A stretch of DNA of 33,346 nucleotides, taken from positions 1-33,346 of the forward strand of contig CATJTQ010000078.1 of the NCBI GenBank assembly GCA_949743325.1, written 5' to 3'. Under the pieces are notes generated by a model, which did no database searches, had not been told where the DNA came from, and saw only the letters and a program-made list of their open reading frames with translations. A program made the translations under genes and the position numbers. Of the stretch, positions 16,896-24,079 are shown in pieces. Source of the DNA: an uncultured Lachnospiraceae bacterium. Its GTDB lineage: Bacteria; Bacillota; Clostridia; Lachnospirales; Lachnospiraceae. Position 1 is the first letter of the stretch, and every line of letters starts with the position of its first letter.

Positions 16896-17804
16896 ATGGA
16901 TAAAAGTAATCATATATATATAAAAGTTCTAGCTGTGTTTTTTTTGTTTGTATTGTTTTTAACATTTTTTTCAAAGTCTATTTATAATTATAATCTTCCT
17001 GAAGCATCAATAGCTTTTCCGATGAAAGGAGAGTTAAATCATGATGTGGAGGGCCGTGCAGAGGTAACTTATAAAAATATGTCAGATGTGTTTCCTGATT
17101 GTGAGGGAAGAGTCAGTGAGGTAAGGGCTGCTTCAGGTTCTTATGTAAATGAAGGTGATGTTATAATTGTTCTTAATAAAATTGAAGAGGACGCAAAAGT
17201 AGAAGTTAAGGCTCCAAGAAGCGGAGTGATAATTAAAATATGTGTAAGTGAGGGAATGTATGTGTCTGCTGTGCAGAATGAATCATTATTTCAGATGGCA
17301 GAGCCAAATGGTTATTGGAGAAGCAGGATGTTTATTAGTGATGAGACGGCATCAATTTTGCAAATAGGAAATACGGCTTCTATAGAAATTAAAGGTGTGC
17401 CTGAAGATATATCAGGGACGATTGTGTCAATTGATTCTGTGGAAAAAGATGGTGTAAAACAATATAGTGCAGCTATTGAGTTTGCATTTGAAAATCAGGA
17501 TATTGCAGGAAAGATGGCAGATATAGTTATTGGCAGAGATGGAGAGCAGTTTGATACAATTCTTCCTGCTTATGCACTTCAAAAGGATTCAAAAGGATAT
17601 TTTGTGTGGACGATCAGAGAAGAATCTAATATCTTAGGAAAACATTATGTAGTTCATAGGTTGTCAGTAGATTTACAGGATACTGATAATACGGCAGTTT
17701 TAGTTATTGGAATAAACTCTGACACTCCAATTGTCACTTCATGCACAGAAGAGCTTGAGGAAGGGGTACGAGTTGCCTATAAGGAGAGTGAGAATGATGA
17801 TTAA
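16896..17804 (+). CDS. HlyD/MacA-like membrane-fusion adaptor without hairpin, 302 aa
   Basis: Single N-terminal membrane segment (about residues 8-26) and an extracytoplasmic part. Residues about 66-133 form a split lipoyl-like barrel: CEGRVSEVRAASGSYVNEGD, a very short connector, then KVEVKAPRSGVIIKICVSEG. A beta-barrel region follows (about 140-215), then a membrane-proximal domain. The long alpha-helical hairpin that meets TolC in Gram-negative pumps is absent, as expected in a Gram-positive cell. Such adaptors normally serve MacB-type ABC transporters; here the neighbours are sugar-importer permeases and a MacB-domain protein. The gene overlaps the next by 11 bp. Family membership is fairly secure; the partner is inferred. 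Confidence 0.8.
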   Translation: MDKSNHIYIKVLAVFFLFVLFLTFFSKSIYNYNLPEASIAFPMKGELNHDVEGRAEVTYKNMSDVFPDCEGRVSEVRAASGSYVNEGDVIIVLNKIEEDAKVEVKAPRSGVIIKICVSEGMYVSAVQNESLFQMAEPNGYWRSRMFISDETASILQIGNTASIEIKGVPEDISGTIVSIDSVEKDGVKQYSAAIEFAFENQDIAGKMADIVIGRDGEQFDTILPAYALQKDSKGYFVWTIREESNILGKHYVVHRLSVDLQDTDNTAVLVIGINSDTPIVTSCTEELEEGVRVAYKESENDD

Positions 17805-18450
17805 AGGCAAAAGACTTCTCTTTTTTTGTTGTGCAGTAATTATAACGTTGATTGTATCTGTAGTTTGGGATGGACATAAGTTAATATACAGCAGTGATAA
17901 TAGTGATTATGCGTTTATTTGCAAACCTTACAGAATGACTTTTACAGAAGATGGTATAAAGCAGATTCAAGATAATGGATATGATATTGCATATGCAGGG
18001 GAGGGCAGGATTAATGCACAATCTTATAGGGCGGAAAAGATTGTGACTGTAGTCGGAACTAATGAGAATTTTGCTTATCTGCTTAGAAAAAATATGAAAG
18101 AAGGTTCTTGGTTTAATGGACTTCATGCAGAGCGTGAACTAAGATGCGCGGTGTTAAATGAGACAGCGGCGCTGGAATTTTTTGGGACAACAAATGCGCT
18201 GGAAAACACAATAAATTTGGATGGAGCTGAGTATACAGTTGTAGGAGTAGTAAGTAGTGATGAAGATGAATCTCTGTTTTATATTCCATATGGTAATTTG
18301 GAGAACCTGCATTATATAGAAAATGGAATTGTTCAGCTTTTCTGTAAACTCGAAAGTTCATCAGAAGCAAAGCTTTTACTTCAGATAAGCGGAATGAATG
18401 AGCAGGATGTAGAGGTAATGCCGATTATAAATTATTTAAGAGATAAATGA
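17794..18450 (+). CDS. Single-pass protein with a MacB-like extracytoplasmic domain only, 218 aa
   Basis: One N-terminal membrane segment (about residues 7-24) is followed by a domain resembling the MacB periplasmic core (MacB_PCD): a GEGRINAQSYRA region, TVVGTNENFA, the signature AVLNETAALEFFGTTNALEN (about 110-135), INLDGAEYTVVGVV and FYIPYGNL. In MacB/FtsX-type permeases this domain sits between helices 1 and 2 of a four-helix protein; here the protein ends after the domain with no further membrane helix, so it cannot be a permease by itself. ATG at 17794 has AAGGAG seven bases upstream and overlaps the adaptor gene. It has no ATPase partner nearby. Truncation of an ancestral permease and a dedicated accessory role are both possible; the tidy operon end favours the latter. 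Confidence 0.68.
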   Translation: MMIKGKRLLFFCCAVIITLIVSVVWDGHKLIYSSDNSDYAFICKPYRMTFTEDGIKQIQDNGYDIAYAGEGRINAQSYRAEKIVTVVGTNENFAYLLRKNMKEGSWFNGLHAERELRCAVLNETAALEFFGTTNALENTINLDGAEYTVVGVVSSDEDESLFYIPYGNLENLHYIENGIVQLFCKLESSSEAKLLLQISGMNEQDVEVMPIINYLRDK

Positions 18451-18486
18451 AATAAATATTATTAAATAAAAAGTGGACTTGAGATT

Positions 18487-18571
18487 TGACACAATAATAA
18501 ATTAATTGTTTTGTATTGTCATGTTTACTATCAATTTGAATAAAATATATTGAAAAATCTGTATAAACATG
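18487..18571. promoter_or_regulatory. Two nested inverted repeats upstream of the PocR gene
   Basis: TGACACAATA (18487-18496) faces TATTGTCA (18514-18521), matching with one bulged C. CATGTTTA (18520-18527) faces its exact complement TAAACATG (18564-18571), the second arm lying in the promoter spacer. They could be operators or RNA structures at the 3' end of the preceding operon, where no terminator was seen. Confidence 0.35.
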
Positions 18572-18578
18572 TTAAAAT
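18550..18578 (+). promoter_or_regulatory. Putative promoter of the PocR-domain gene
   Basis: TTGAAA (18550-18555) and TAAAAT (18573-18578) are 17 bp apart, 34 bp before the ATG. Confidence 0.6.
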
Positions 18579-18611
18579 GTTATAAATAAAATTAAGTTCG
18601 GAGGACGTAAT

Positions 18612-19397
18612 ATGAAAATACAAGATTTTACAGATATGGATGCATTCGAATCTATTATGGAAAACTGGGCTAAATCTACAGGTCTTGCAACTGTTGCTGT
18701 GGGAGCAGATGGTGAGTATATTTCAGAGTGCTATAATTTTACAGATTTTTGTATAAAATATACGAGAGGAAGTAAAGAGGGCTGCGCTCGTTGTGAAAAG
18801 TGTGACCGTGAAGGAAAAGGTGTGTATCATTGTCATGCAGGACTTGTTGATTTTGGTATAGACCTTGTTGTTGACGGACAGGTACTCGGTTCTGTAATAG
18901 GAGGACAGGTGCTTACATTTAAACCTACAGCAGAAGATGAAGCGAATTTTAGAAAGGTTGCCAGAGAGATCGGTGTCAATGAAGATCAGTACATAGAAGC
19001 TCTTCACAAAGTAAGCGTTCGTTCAGAGGAGACTATCAACGCAGCGGCAGGCTTGTTAGGTCAGGTACTTAATAATTTTATTAATCAAGAGTATTCAACA
19101 AAGAAAAATAGTGTCGTTATAAGCAAACTTACAACTGGAGTTAAGGAAACTAATAATCTTGTTCAAGCTATTATGCAGAAGACGAACGAACTTAAGAAAG
19201 CACAGGAGAGGCAGAAAATACTTGCGCTTAACGCTTCAATTGAATCTGCTCGTGCAGGGGAAGCAGGTCGTGGGTTTGCAGTAGTTGCAGACGAGGTAAG
19301 TAAATTATCAGAGAGAAGTTCTATAGTTAATTCAGAAATTGTACAGTTAGTAAATCAGATATCTGGAGTTGTTTCAGATATGAATATGGACAAATAA
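18612..19397 (+). CDS. Soluble PocR-domain chemoreceptor-like protein, 261 aa
   Basis: Cytoplasmic signalling protein without membrane segments. Residues about 5-160 form a PocR ligand-binding domain, with cysteines at 47, 58, 61, 64 and 74 (pattern [14 protein letters not shown]) and GSVIGGQVL. Residues about 170-261 are a methyl-accepting chemotaxis signalling tip: [20 protein letters not shown] then [11 protein letters not shown]. The two coiled-coil arms around the tip are only about 35 residues each, far shorter than in ordinary receptors, and there is no HAMP. PocR domains are known to sense small hydrocarbon derivatives such as propanediol or a metal-linked ligand. It probably reports a cytoplasmic metabolite to CheA/CheW, if these exist. 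GGAGG precedes the ATG. Monocistronic, with its own promoter and terminator. Confidence 0.88.
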   Translation: MKIQDFTDMDAFESIMENWAKSTGLATVAVGADGEYISECYNFTDFCIKYTRGSKEGCARCEKCDREGKGVYHCHAGLVDFGIDLVVDGQVLGSVIGGQVLTFKPTAEDEANFRKVAREIGVNEDQYIEALHKVSVRSEETINAAAGLLGQVLNNFINQEYSTKKNSVVISKLTTGVKETNNLVQAIMQKTNELKKAQERQKILALNASIESARAGEAGRGFAVVADEVSKLSERSSIVNSEIVQLVNQISGVVSDMNMDK

Positions 19398-19426
19398 TTA
19401 AACCCCGCATTTTTGCGGGGTTTAAT
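19397..19426. terminator. Strong two-way terminator
   Basis: A perfect 12-bp stem ATTAAACCCCGC (19397-19408) / GCGGGGTTTAAT (19415-19426) with a 6-nt loop lies between convergent genes. The A/T-rich flanks give T-rich ends on both strands, so it can serve the PocR gene and the DUF1292 gene. Confidence 0.85.
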
Positions 19427-19439
19427 TATACTAGATATA

Positions 19440-19760
19440 TTATTCAGTAGATTCATTTACAATTTCGAAATATTCATTCTCATCAAGCAAAGCATCAAAA
19501 GCTTTGGACGCAGATTCAAATTCTTCATCAGTTAAGTTATTATCTAATGTGATTTCTTCGTTTTCATCTTCGAAATATTTATAAATAAAAAATTCGCCTT
19601 CATCAGATAATTCACAGTTTTCAGGGGGAAGCAGATAAATATAATCTTGACCTTCTACATTTAATATAGATAGAATTTGGCAGTCAATTGTTTTTTTGTT
19701 ATCTAGTTCTAATGTAATAATTTCAATTTCATCTTCATCATTGTTTTGCGATTTTTTCAT
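19440..19760 (-). CDS. DUF1292 family protein, 106 aa
   Basis: Small, very acidic cytoplasmic protein. The core ITLELDNKKTIDCQILSIL, then YIYLLPPE and FFIYKYFEDEN, matches the DUF1292 pattern of Firmicutes (YrzB-like), whose members often follow the yrrL/ruvX gene but have no known function. The C-terminal half is DE-rich and has the usual LTDEEFESASKAFDALLDE helix. GGAGG lies seven bases before the ATG on the minus strand. A TATAAT at 19800-19795 (minus) with a weak TTTAAA 16 bp upstream may be its promoter. Monocistronic here, away from its common neighbours. Confidence 0.85.
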   Translation of the reverse strand: MKKSQNNDEDEIEIITLELDNKKTIDCQILSILNVEGQDYIYLLPPENCELSDEGEFFIYKYFEDENEEITLDNNLTDEEFESASKAFDALLDENEYFEIVNESTE

Positions 19761-19904
19761 TGTTAACCTCCAAATTGAATTTAAAAAGAAATAAATTATA
19801 TAATTTTTTTATTTTTTTTAAATATAAGACAATATATGTTTAATCTATCTGGATAAGTTTAGCATTTTTTTAGAAAAAAAACAATCCAAAATGTAAAATA
19901 TCAG

Positions 19905-19932
19905 TTGACTTTTTATGAAAATAATTTAGAAT
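19905..19932 (+). promoter_or_regulatory. Putative promoter of the disordered-protein gene
   Basis: TTGACT (19905-19910) and TAGAAT (19927-19932) are 16 bp apart, about 90 bp before the coding region. The rest of the 260-bp gap between the divergent genes (19761-20022) is A/T tracts. Confidence 0.5.
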
Positions 19933-20022
19933 AAAAATAAAGTAATAGTTGCAGATGAATCAGTAACTGTCAGAGGCACAATATTATTTTACAAAAAAAC
20001 GAGAGGAGAAAAAAGTAGCAGA

Positions 20023-20568
20023 TTGCTTACAGAAACACAAATGGAAAACGAACATATTAACCGGTCAAATAATAATGGGTACAAAGGAAAAAGGACAGAA
20101 GGTGGAGTACATAGTCAGGGTCAGACTGGAAGAAAGAATTATGGCAATAGATCAGCCTCCGGTAATAACAAACCTGACAATGGTTATAGAAAAAATCAGA
20201 AACCGTATCAGTCAAAAAATAGCAGTGATGGACAAAATTATAAAAAACATTCTTATAATGGAAACCGTACAGATGCTTATTCAAAAGATAAGTATGATGA
20301 TGAATATGACCGCGGCAATAAGCATGAAATAAAGAAGCGCACTTCAGTGGCAAAAGATAAGACAAAAGAGATACAGCCTGATAAAGCTGATATTGCTATG
20401 AGATTAGAGAAAGAAAAGAAGGTAATGCAGAAGAAAAGACAGGACAACAAAAAAAATCATCAGCAGCAAAGGCCACAGATGAAGGCAAAGAGACAAAATA
20501 ATATTGATTGGACAAGAGAATATGAGAATGATTCATATGATGATGACGATATGTCATATTATTATTAA
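20023..20568 (+). CDS. Intrinsically disordered Lys/Asn/Tyr-rich protein, 181 aa
   Basis: No family recognised. The first two thirds are low complexity, rich in Asn, Gly, Lys, Arg, Ser and Tyr (NNNGYKGKRTEGG, YRKNQKPYQSKNSS), with no hydrophobic core. Residues about 120-150 form a Lys-rich helix (ADIAMRLEKEKKVMQKKRQD), and the tail is acidic and aromatic (SYDDDDMSYYY). Such a basic body with an acidic tail suggests binding to RNA or another polyanion; this is inference. The start is uncertain: TTG at 20023 is 14 bases after AGGAG (20004-20008), while ATG at 20041 is farther still. A terminator follows, and a promoter precedes, so it is a single-gene unit. Confidence 0.6.
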   Translation: MLTETQMENEHINRSNNNGYKGKRTEGGVHSQGQTGRKNYGNRSASGNNKPDNGYRKNQKPYQSKNSSDGQNYKKHSYNGNRTDAYSKDKYDDEYDRGNKHEIKKRTSVAKDKTKEIQPDKADIAMRLEKEKKVMQKKRQDNKKNHQQQRPQMKAKRQNNIDWTREYENDSYDDDDMSYYY

Positions 20569-20601
20569 ATATTAAAAATAACCTTTATGAATTATTAAAG
20601 G

Positions 20602-20646
20602 GAGCAGCACAAAAACCAAAGTGGTTTATGGAGTGCTGCTCTTTTT
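20602..20646 (+). terminator. Rho-independent terminator
   Basis: GAGCAGCAC (20602-20610) pairs with GTGCTGCTC (20633-20641), with a smaller inner hairpin AACC/GGTT, then TTTTT (20642-20646). It lies between convergent genes; the minus-strand side has a poorer T-tract. Confidence 0.85.
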
Positions 20647-20680
20647 AAAGTTTAACTAATATACAAATGTTATTATTGTT

Positions 20681-22453
20681 TTACAGAGAACAGAAATTAT
20701 CAATCTCTTTTATTATTTCTTGTAATGCATTCTGATAAAATGATTTGTCAGACGAATCATATCCTAATATTTTAAATATATCCCTAACATTGTTAGAACC
20801 TGTAGCTGTAAGCATTTGTTCAAATATAGGAGCAAAATCATTTTTTTTCTCAGCATATATTGAAGATAGGCCTTTGGAAAACAGCAGTGCAAAAGGGTAC
20901 GGAAAATTGTAAAAATGAAAATCAGGGAAGTAGTAGTGTGGTTTACATATCCACATATAAGGATGTTTTTCTTCGCTTAATCCGTCTCCATATGCAAAGG
21001 TTTGTGCATTGATAAGCAGCTGGTTTAATTCTTTAACTGGTATAGTGCCTTCTTTTCTGCGTTCGAATAAATTAGTTTCAAAAGTATATCTTGCAAGAAT
21101 TTCAATAAGCATCTGTGTAAAGTTCATCAAATCATTTTCCAAAATTGCAAAATAATTCTCTTTTGTTGTATTATTGAGAAGTTTTTCTGTAACAAGGCTT
21201 TGGCAAAAAATAGAAGCTGCTTCAGCCATAGGCATTGTATAGTCTGTGTTGAGAATAGTCTGATGATTCAGGCATTCATAATGAAAACCATGTCCAAGTT
21301 CATGAGCGAGTGTAGTTATATCATAAAATGTTCCGGTAAAGTTGATAGCAATGCGGCTTTCTTTAATTGCATGAATATTGCAACAGTAAGAACCGCGGCT
21401 TTTTCCATCTCTAGGCTCCATATCAATCCATCCATTTTCAAAAGCTTTTGATGCAAATTGAGCTAGATGCTGGCTGCATTCAGCAAATGTATCAACAATA
21501 AAATCTCGTGCTTCCTCATATGTGAAATGAAAATCAAAATGTCCCATTGGAGCATATAAATCATAATACGGCAGTGCGCCCTGATGACCTAAGAGAGAGG
21601 CTTTTTTATGAAGATAACGCCTAAAGTGAGGTCTGGCATCAACAATTGCTCCAAACATTGCATCAAGAGTAGGTTTGTCCACCCGTGAATCAGTTAGAGT
21701 CATATCAAGCGGAGATGAGAAACCTCGTGCTTTGGCTATAGTTATGGCCTCTCCTTTTATACCGTTTAGACATGCCGCTGAGGCGGAGGCAATTTTTCTG
21801 TAAGCTTTAAGTTCTCCTTGGTAAGCTGCTTTTCTCAATTCCTGCGACTGTGCATATGCCATATTTCTTGCAACCGACAGAGGCATTGACTGTATTCCAG
21901 CATCAAGTTTGATATCAACAAGAAGCTGCTGAGTAAGTTCTTTGTTGAGATCCTCAAATGCATATGAACCTGTGACCTGCATTTCACCTAATAATTTCTC
22001 CATATCATCTGAGAGAAGATGTGTGGCCTGCTCTTTCAAATCTAAAATAATAAATTCATGCTCTTTAAGAATATCTGTGCTGCAAAGCACCTTATCAAGC
22101 TGTTTTATTCTGTTAAGATATCTAAGAAACGGAATGTTGATTTTATTAAGAGCAGGCATTACTTTTTGTAAATCTATTTCAAAGGCTGCTGCCTCCTCAT
22201 TTTCTTCATCGATGCTCTTTCGTAATCTCACATAAGAATTGAGTTTCAATATCAAACTGTTAATTTGATTAATTAAATTTATATGATACTCAATTTTTTC
22301 AGAATCTTCAGCAGGACTGTCAAGGTAAGTTTCATATTTTTTTGCTGCTGTTGATATTAAACTTTTAATAGTATTTAAATCATCATGTAAAGCTTTGCTT
22401 TCGAAAGAATCGTAAATAAGACTTAAATCCCATCTTGTTTCCATTTTTTTCAC
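20681..22453 (-). CDS. pepF: Oligoendopeptidase F (M3 zinc peptidase), 590 aa
   Basis: Cytoplasmic zinc metallopeptidase that cuts oligopeptides of about 7-17 residues. The catalytic motif HELGH spans residues 384-388 (zinc ligands His384 and His388, catalytic Glu385), and Glu411 in MAEAASIF is the third ligand. The N-terminal helical M3 domain (about 110-180) and the C-terminal YPFALLFSKGLSSIYAE region are as in PepF. Length is normal (about 600 residues). AAGGAGTG before the ATG sets the start. It is on the minus strand without close partners; the terminator at 20602-20646 lies between it and the convergent gene. An imperfect dyad CTGTTA (22488-22493) / TAACAG (22516-22521) lies upstream and may be regulatory. 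Confidence 0.94.
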   Translation of the reverse strand: MKKMETRWDLSLIYDSFESKALHDDLNTIKSLISTAAKKYETYLDSPAEDSEKIEYHINLINQINSLILKLNSYVRLRKSIDEENEEAAAFEIDLQKVMPALNKINIPFLRYLNRIKQLDKVLCSTDILKEHEFIILDLKEQATHLLSDDMEKLLGEMQVTGSYAFEDLNKELTQQLLVDIKLDAGIQSMPLSVARNMAYAQSQELRKAAYQGELKAYRKIASASAACLNGIKGEAITIAKARGFSSPLDMTLTDSRVDKPTLDAMFGAIVDARPHFRRYLHKKASLLGHQGALPYYDLYAPMGHFDFHFTYEEARDFIVDTFAECSQHLAQFASKAFENGWIDMEPRDGKSRGSYCCNIHAIKESRIAINFTGTFYDITTLAHELGHGFHYECLNHQTILNTDYTMPMAEAASIFCQSLVTEKLLNNTTKENYFAILENDLMNFTQMLIEILARYTFETNLFERRKEGTIPVKELNQLLINAQTFAYGDGLSEEKHPYMWICKPHYYFPDFHFYNFPYPFALLFSKGLSSIYAEKKNDFAPIFEQMLTATGSNNVRDIFKILGYDSSDKSFYQNALQEIIKEIDNFCSL

Positions 22454-22647
22454 TCCTTATATTTAATGTATATTTTAAATTGATATTCTGTTAAGTATAG
22501 CTTGTAATAATATTCTAACAGATATAAACATTCTTGTAAAATATTGCGAAAAAATACATTGAAATTATTTTATATGAAATTTGGTATAAACTCAAGATAT
22601 TTGTGAATGTAATTATGTCGGAAATTAATTATTATGAATTTTTATAA

Positions 22648-22676
22648 TAAAAGCAGCAGGGTTTTTGCACCCTGCT
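22648..22676 (-). terminator. Rho-independent terminator of the SOD gene
   Basis: On the minus strand AGCAGGG (22676-22670) pairs with CCCTGCT (22661-22655), 8-nt loop, followed by a TTTT tract. It lies 65 bp after the SOD stop. The rest of the gap 22454-22740 holds the pepF upstream region, with nothing else clear. Confidence 0.75.
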
Positions 22677-22740
22677 ATAATATTTCTCCTATATGTTAAA
22701 AGTGGCAATTGATATGCCTGGCATGACATTTGTGCAGTGT

Positions 22741-23376
22741 TTAAATATTTATATCAAAGCAGCGCATGTAATTTTGGTTTGCATTATTCCAATTTATTAC
22801 ATTAAACCAGTCATTAATATAATCTGATCTAAGATTGTAATGTTTTAGATAATATGCATGTTCCCAAACGTCTATATTAAGTATAGGAAACATCCCCAGT
22901 TGTAATGGAGTATCCTGATTTTGGGTAGTAATAATACTTAATTGTCCTGCCGCATTAACAACAAGCCATGCATATCCGGAACCAAATACCGACAAAGCTG
23001 CTGCTTTAAATAGATTTTTAAATGATGAATAGCTGTCAAATTCTTTTTTGATAGCATCACTTAACATGCCGGTTGGATGCGGTAAGGCAGGATTGGCAAG
23101 ATTTGAAAAATAAAACTGATGATTAAAAACTCCTCCGCCGTTATTTTTTATACTTGTCTGGATTTTCTTCGGAAGACTTGGTATGTTTGTAATAAGTTCT
23201 TCAAGTGTCCAATTCTGAAATTGAGGATATTCGCTTAGTGTATTGTTTAGATTGTCAATATAGGTCTGCAGATGTTTTTCATGATGTAACCACATTGTTT
23301 TAGCATCAATATAAGGTTCCATTGCATCGTAGGAATACGGTAAAGGAGTGTTGATAAATTTGTAGTGGTTGTTCAT
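22741..23376 (-). CDS. Superoxide dismutase, Mn/Fe family, probably Mn-type, 211 aa
   Basis: Converts superoxide to oxygen and hydrogen peroxide in the cytoplasm. The fold signature is complete: metal ligands His31 (WLHHEKH), His86 (GGGVFNHQFYF), Asp169 and His173 (NIDVWEHAYY). The Gln of TQNQDTPL together with Gly at 80-82 is the pattern of manganese enzymes, where iron enzymes carry the active-site Gln near the second His; a cambialistic enzyme is also possible. Length is normal. The ribosome binding site is weak (GAGA). A TATAAT stands 20 bp before the start on the minus strand but without a good -35 box, so induction by a regulator is possible. It is monocistronic; superoxide dismutase is not universal in strict anaerobes. 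Confidence 0.94.
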   Translation of the reverse strand: MNNHYKFINTPLPYSYDAMEPYIDAKTMWLHHEKHLQTYIDNLNNTLSEYPQFQNWTLEELITNIPSLPKKIQTSIKNNGGGVFNHQFYFSNLANPALPHPTGMLSDAIKKEFDSYSSFKNLFKAAALSVFGSGYAWLVVNAAGQLSIITTQNQDTPLQLGMFPILNIDVWEHAYYLKHYNLRSDYINDWFNVINWNNANQNYMRCFDINI

Positions 23377-23650
23377 AATTATATCTCGTTTTTTTTATTA
23401 TATGTTTGATATATCTGTTGTGATAGTTATAGAATGAAAAAAATATTCAGATTAATTAGGTAATTAAGTCTATTAAATTTAGTTTAGAAATAATTAGGAG
23501 AAGTATGTGATAAAAATATCATCTTTGAACTGGAGCAACTATTTACTATGACCAGGACTTGTTGAAGATCTTTTAATCAAAGTATTTTATGTTTAATAGC
23601 AACAATAAAAAATATTATAAAGATTTTTTGTGTATATATAAAAATATAAA

Positions 23651-23679
23651 TTGACAAAAAAAATATTATTAGTTATAAT
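23651..23679 (+). promoter_or_regulatory. Strong promoter of the tyrS T-box transcript
   Basis: TTGACA (23651-23656), 17 bp, TATAAT (23674-23679): a perfect consensus. Transcription should begin near 23686. The stretch from 23403 to 23650 upstream contains no gene that I can support. Confidence 0.9.
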
Positions 23680-23685
23680 ATAGTC

Positions 23686-24006
23686 AGTTTTTAGCATGTT
23701 AAAAGCTATGAAGAGAACAAGTAACAGTAATTTGGAAGCTACAGAAAGTAACCGGTTGATGAGAGGTGCGTGGAATATTACTGTGAATACATCTTGGAGC
23801 TTCATGCCGAAAGGTTTAACTTAGTAGGTTATGACGGTTTAGCGCTCGTTATCGCGCATGGCAATCACTGTTTATAAATTTGTTTTGCAAGACAATTTTT
23901 AGATAAGTTGCCTGGTAAGGTACAATGTGTGAGCATTGTATGAAAAAAGGTGGTAACACGGTAAATATCCGTCCTTTCAATTCAATAGAATTGAGAGGAT
24001 TTTTTT
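23686..24006 (+). ncRNA. T-box leader sensing uncharged tRNA-Tyr
   Basis: A cis-acting leader that lets transcription continue into tyrS when uncharged tRNA-Tyr binds. The base of stem I pairs AAGCT (about 23703) with AGCTT (about 23798). The specifier triplet UAC, a tyrosine codon, is at 23788-23790, followed by A. The antiterminator pairs AAAGG (23946-23950) and ACGG (23958-23961) with CCGT (23969-23972) and CCTTT (23973-23977), leaving the 7-nt bulge UGGUAAC (23951-23957); its UGGU complements the ACCA end of tRNA-Tyr. The competing terminator pairs 23972-23983 with 23988-23999 and ends in seven Ts (24000-24006). Everything agrees with tyrosine control of the downstream gene. Confidence 0.95.
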
Positions 24007-24079
24007 ATGTTTATGTTAATTGAAAGAAAGATAACAAATATCTTTTTGAATATTGATGTTTATTTATGGAGGAATGAGA

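Noticed and set aside
23510-23600. Possible remnant of a broken gene upstream of tyrS (GGAGAAG before an ATG, short open stretches)
   Set aside because: The ATG is followed at once by a stop, and the pieces match no family I can recognise.
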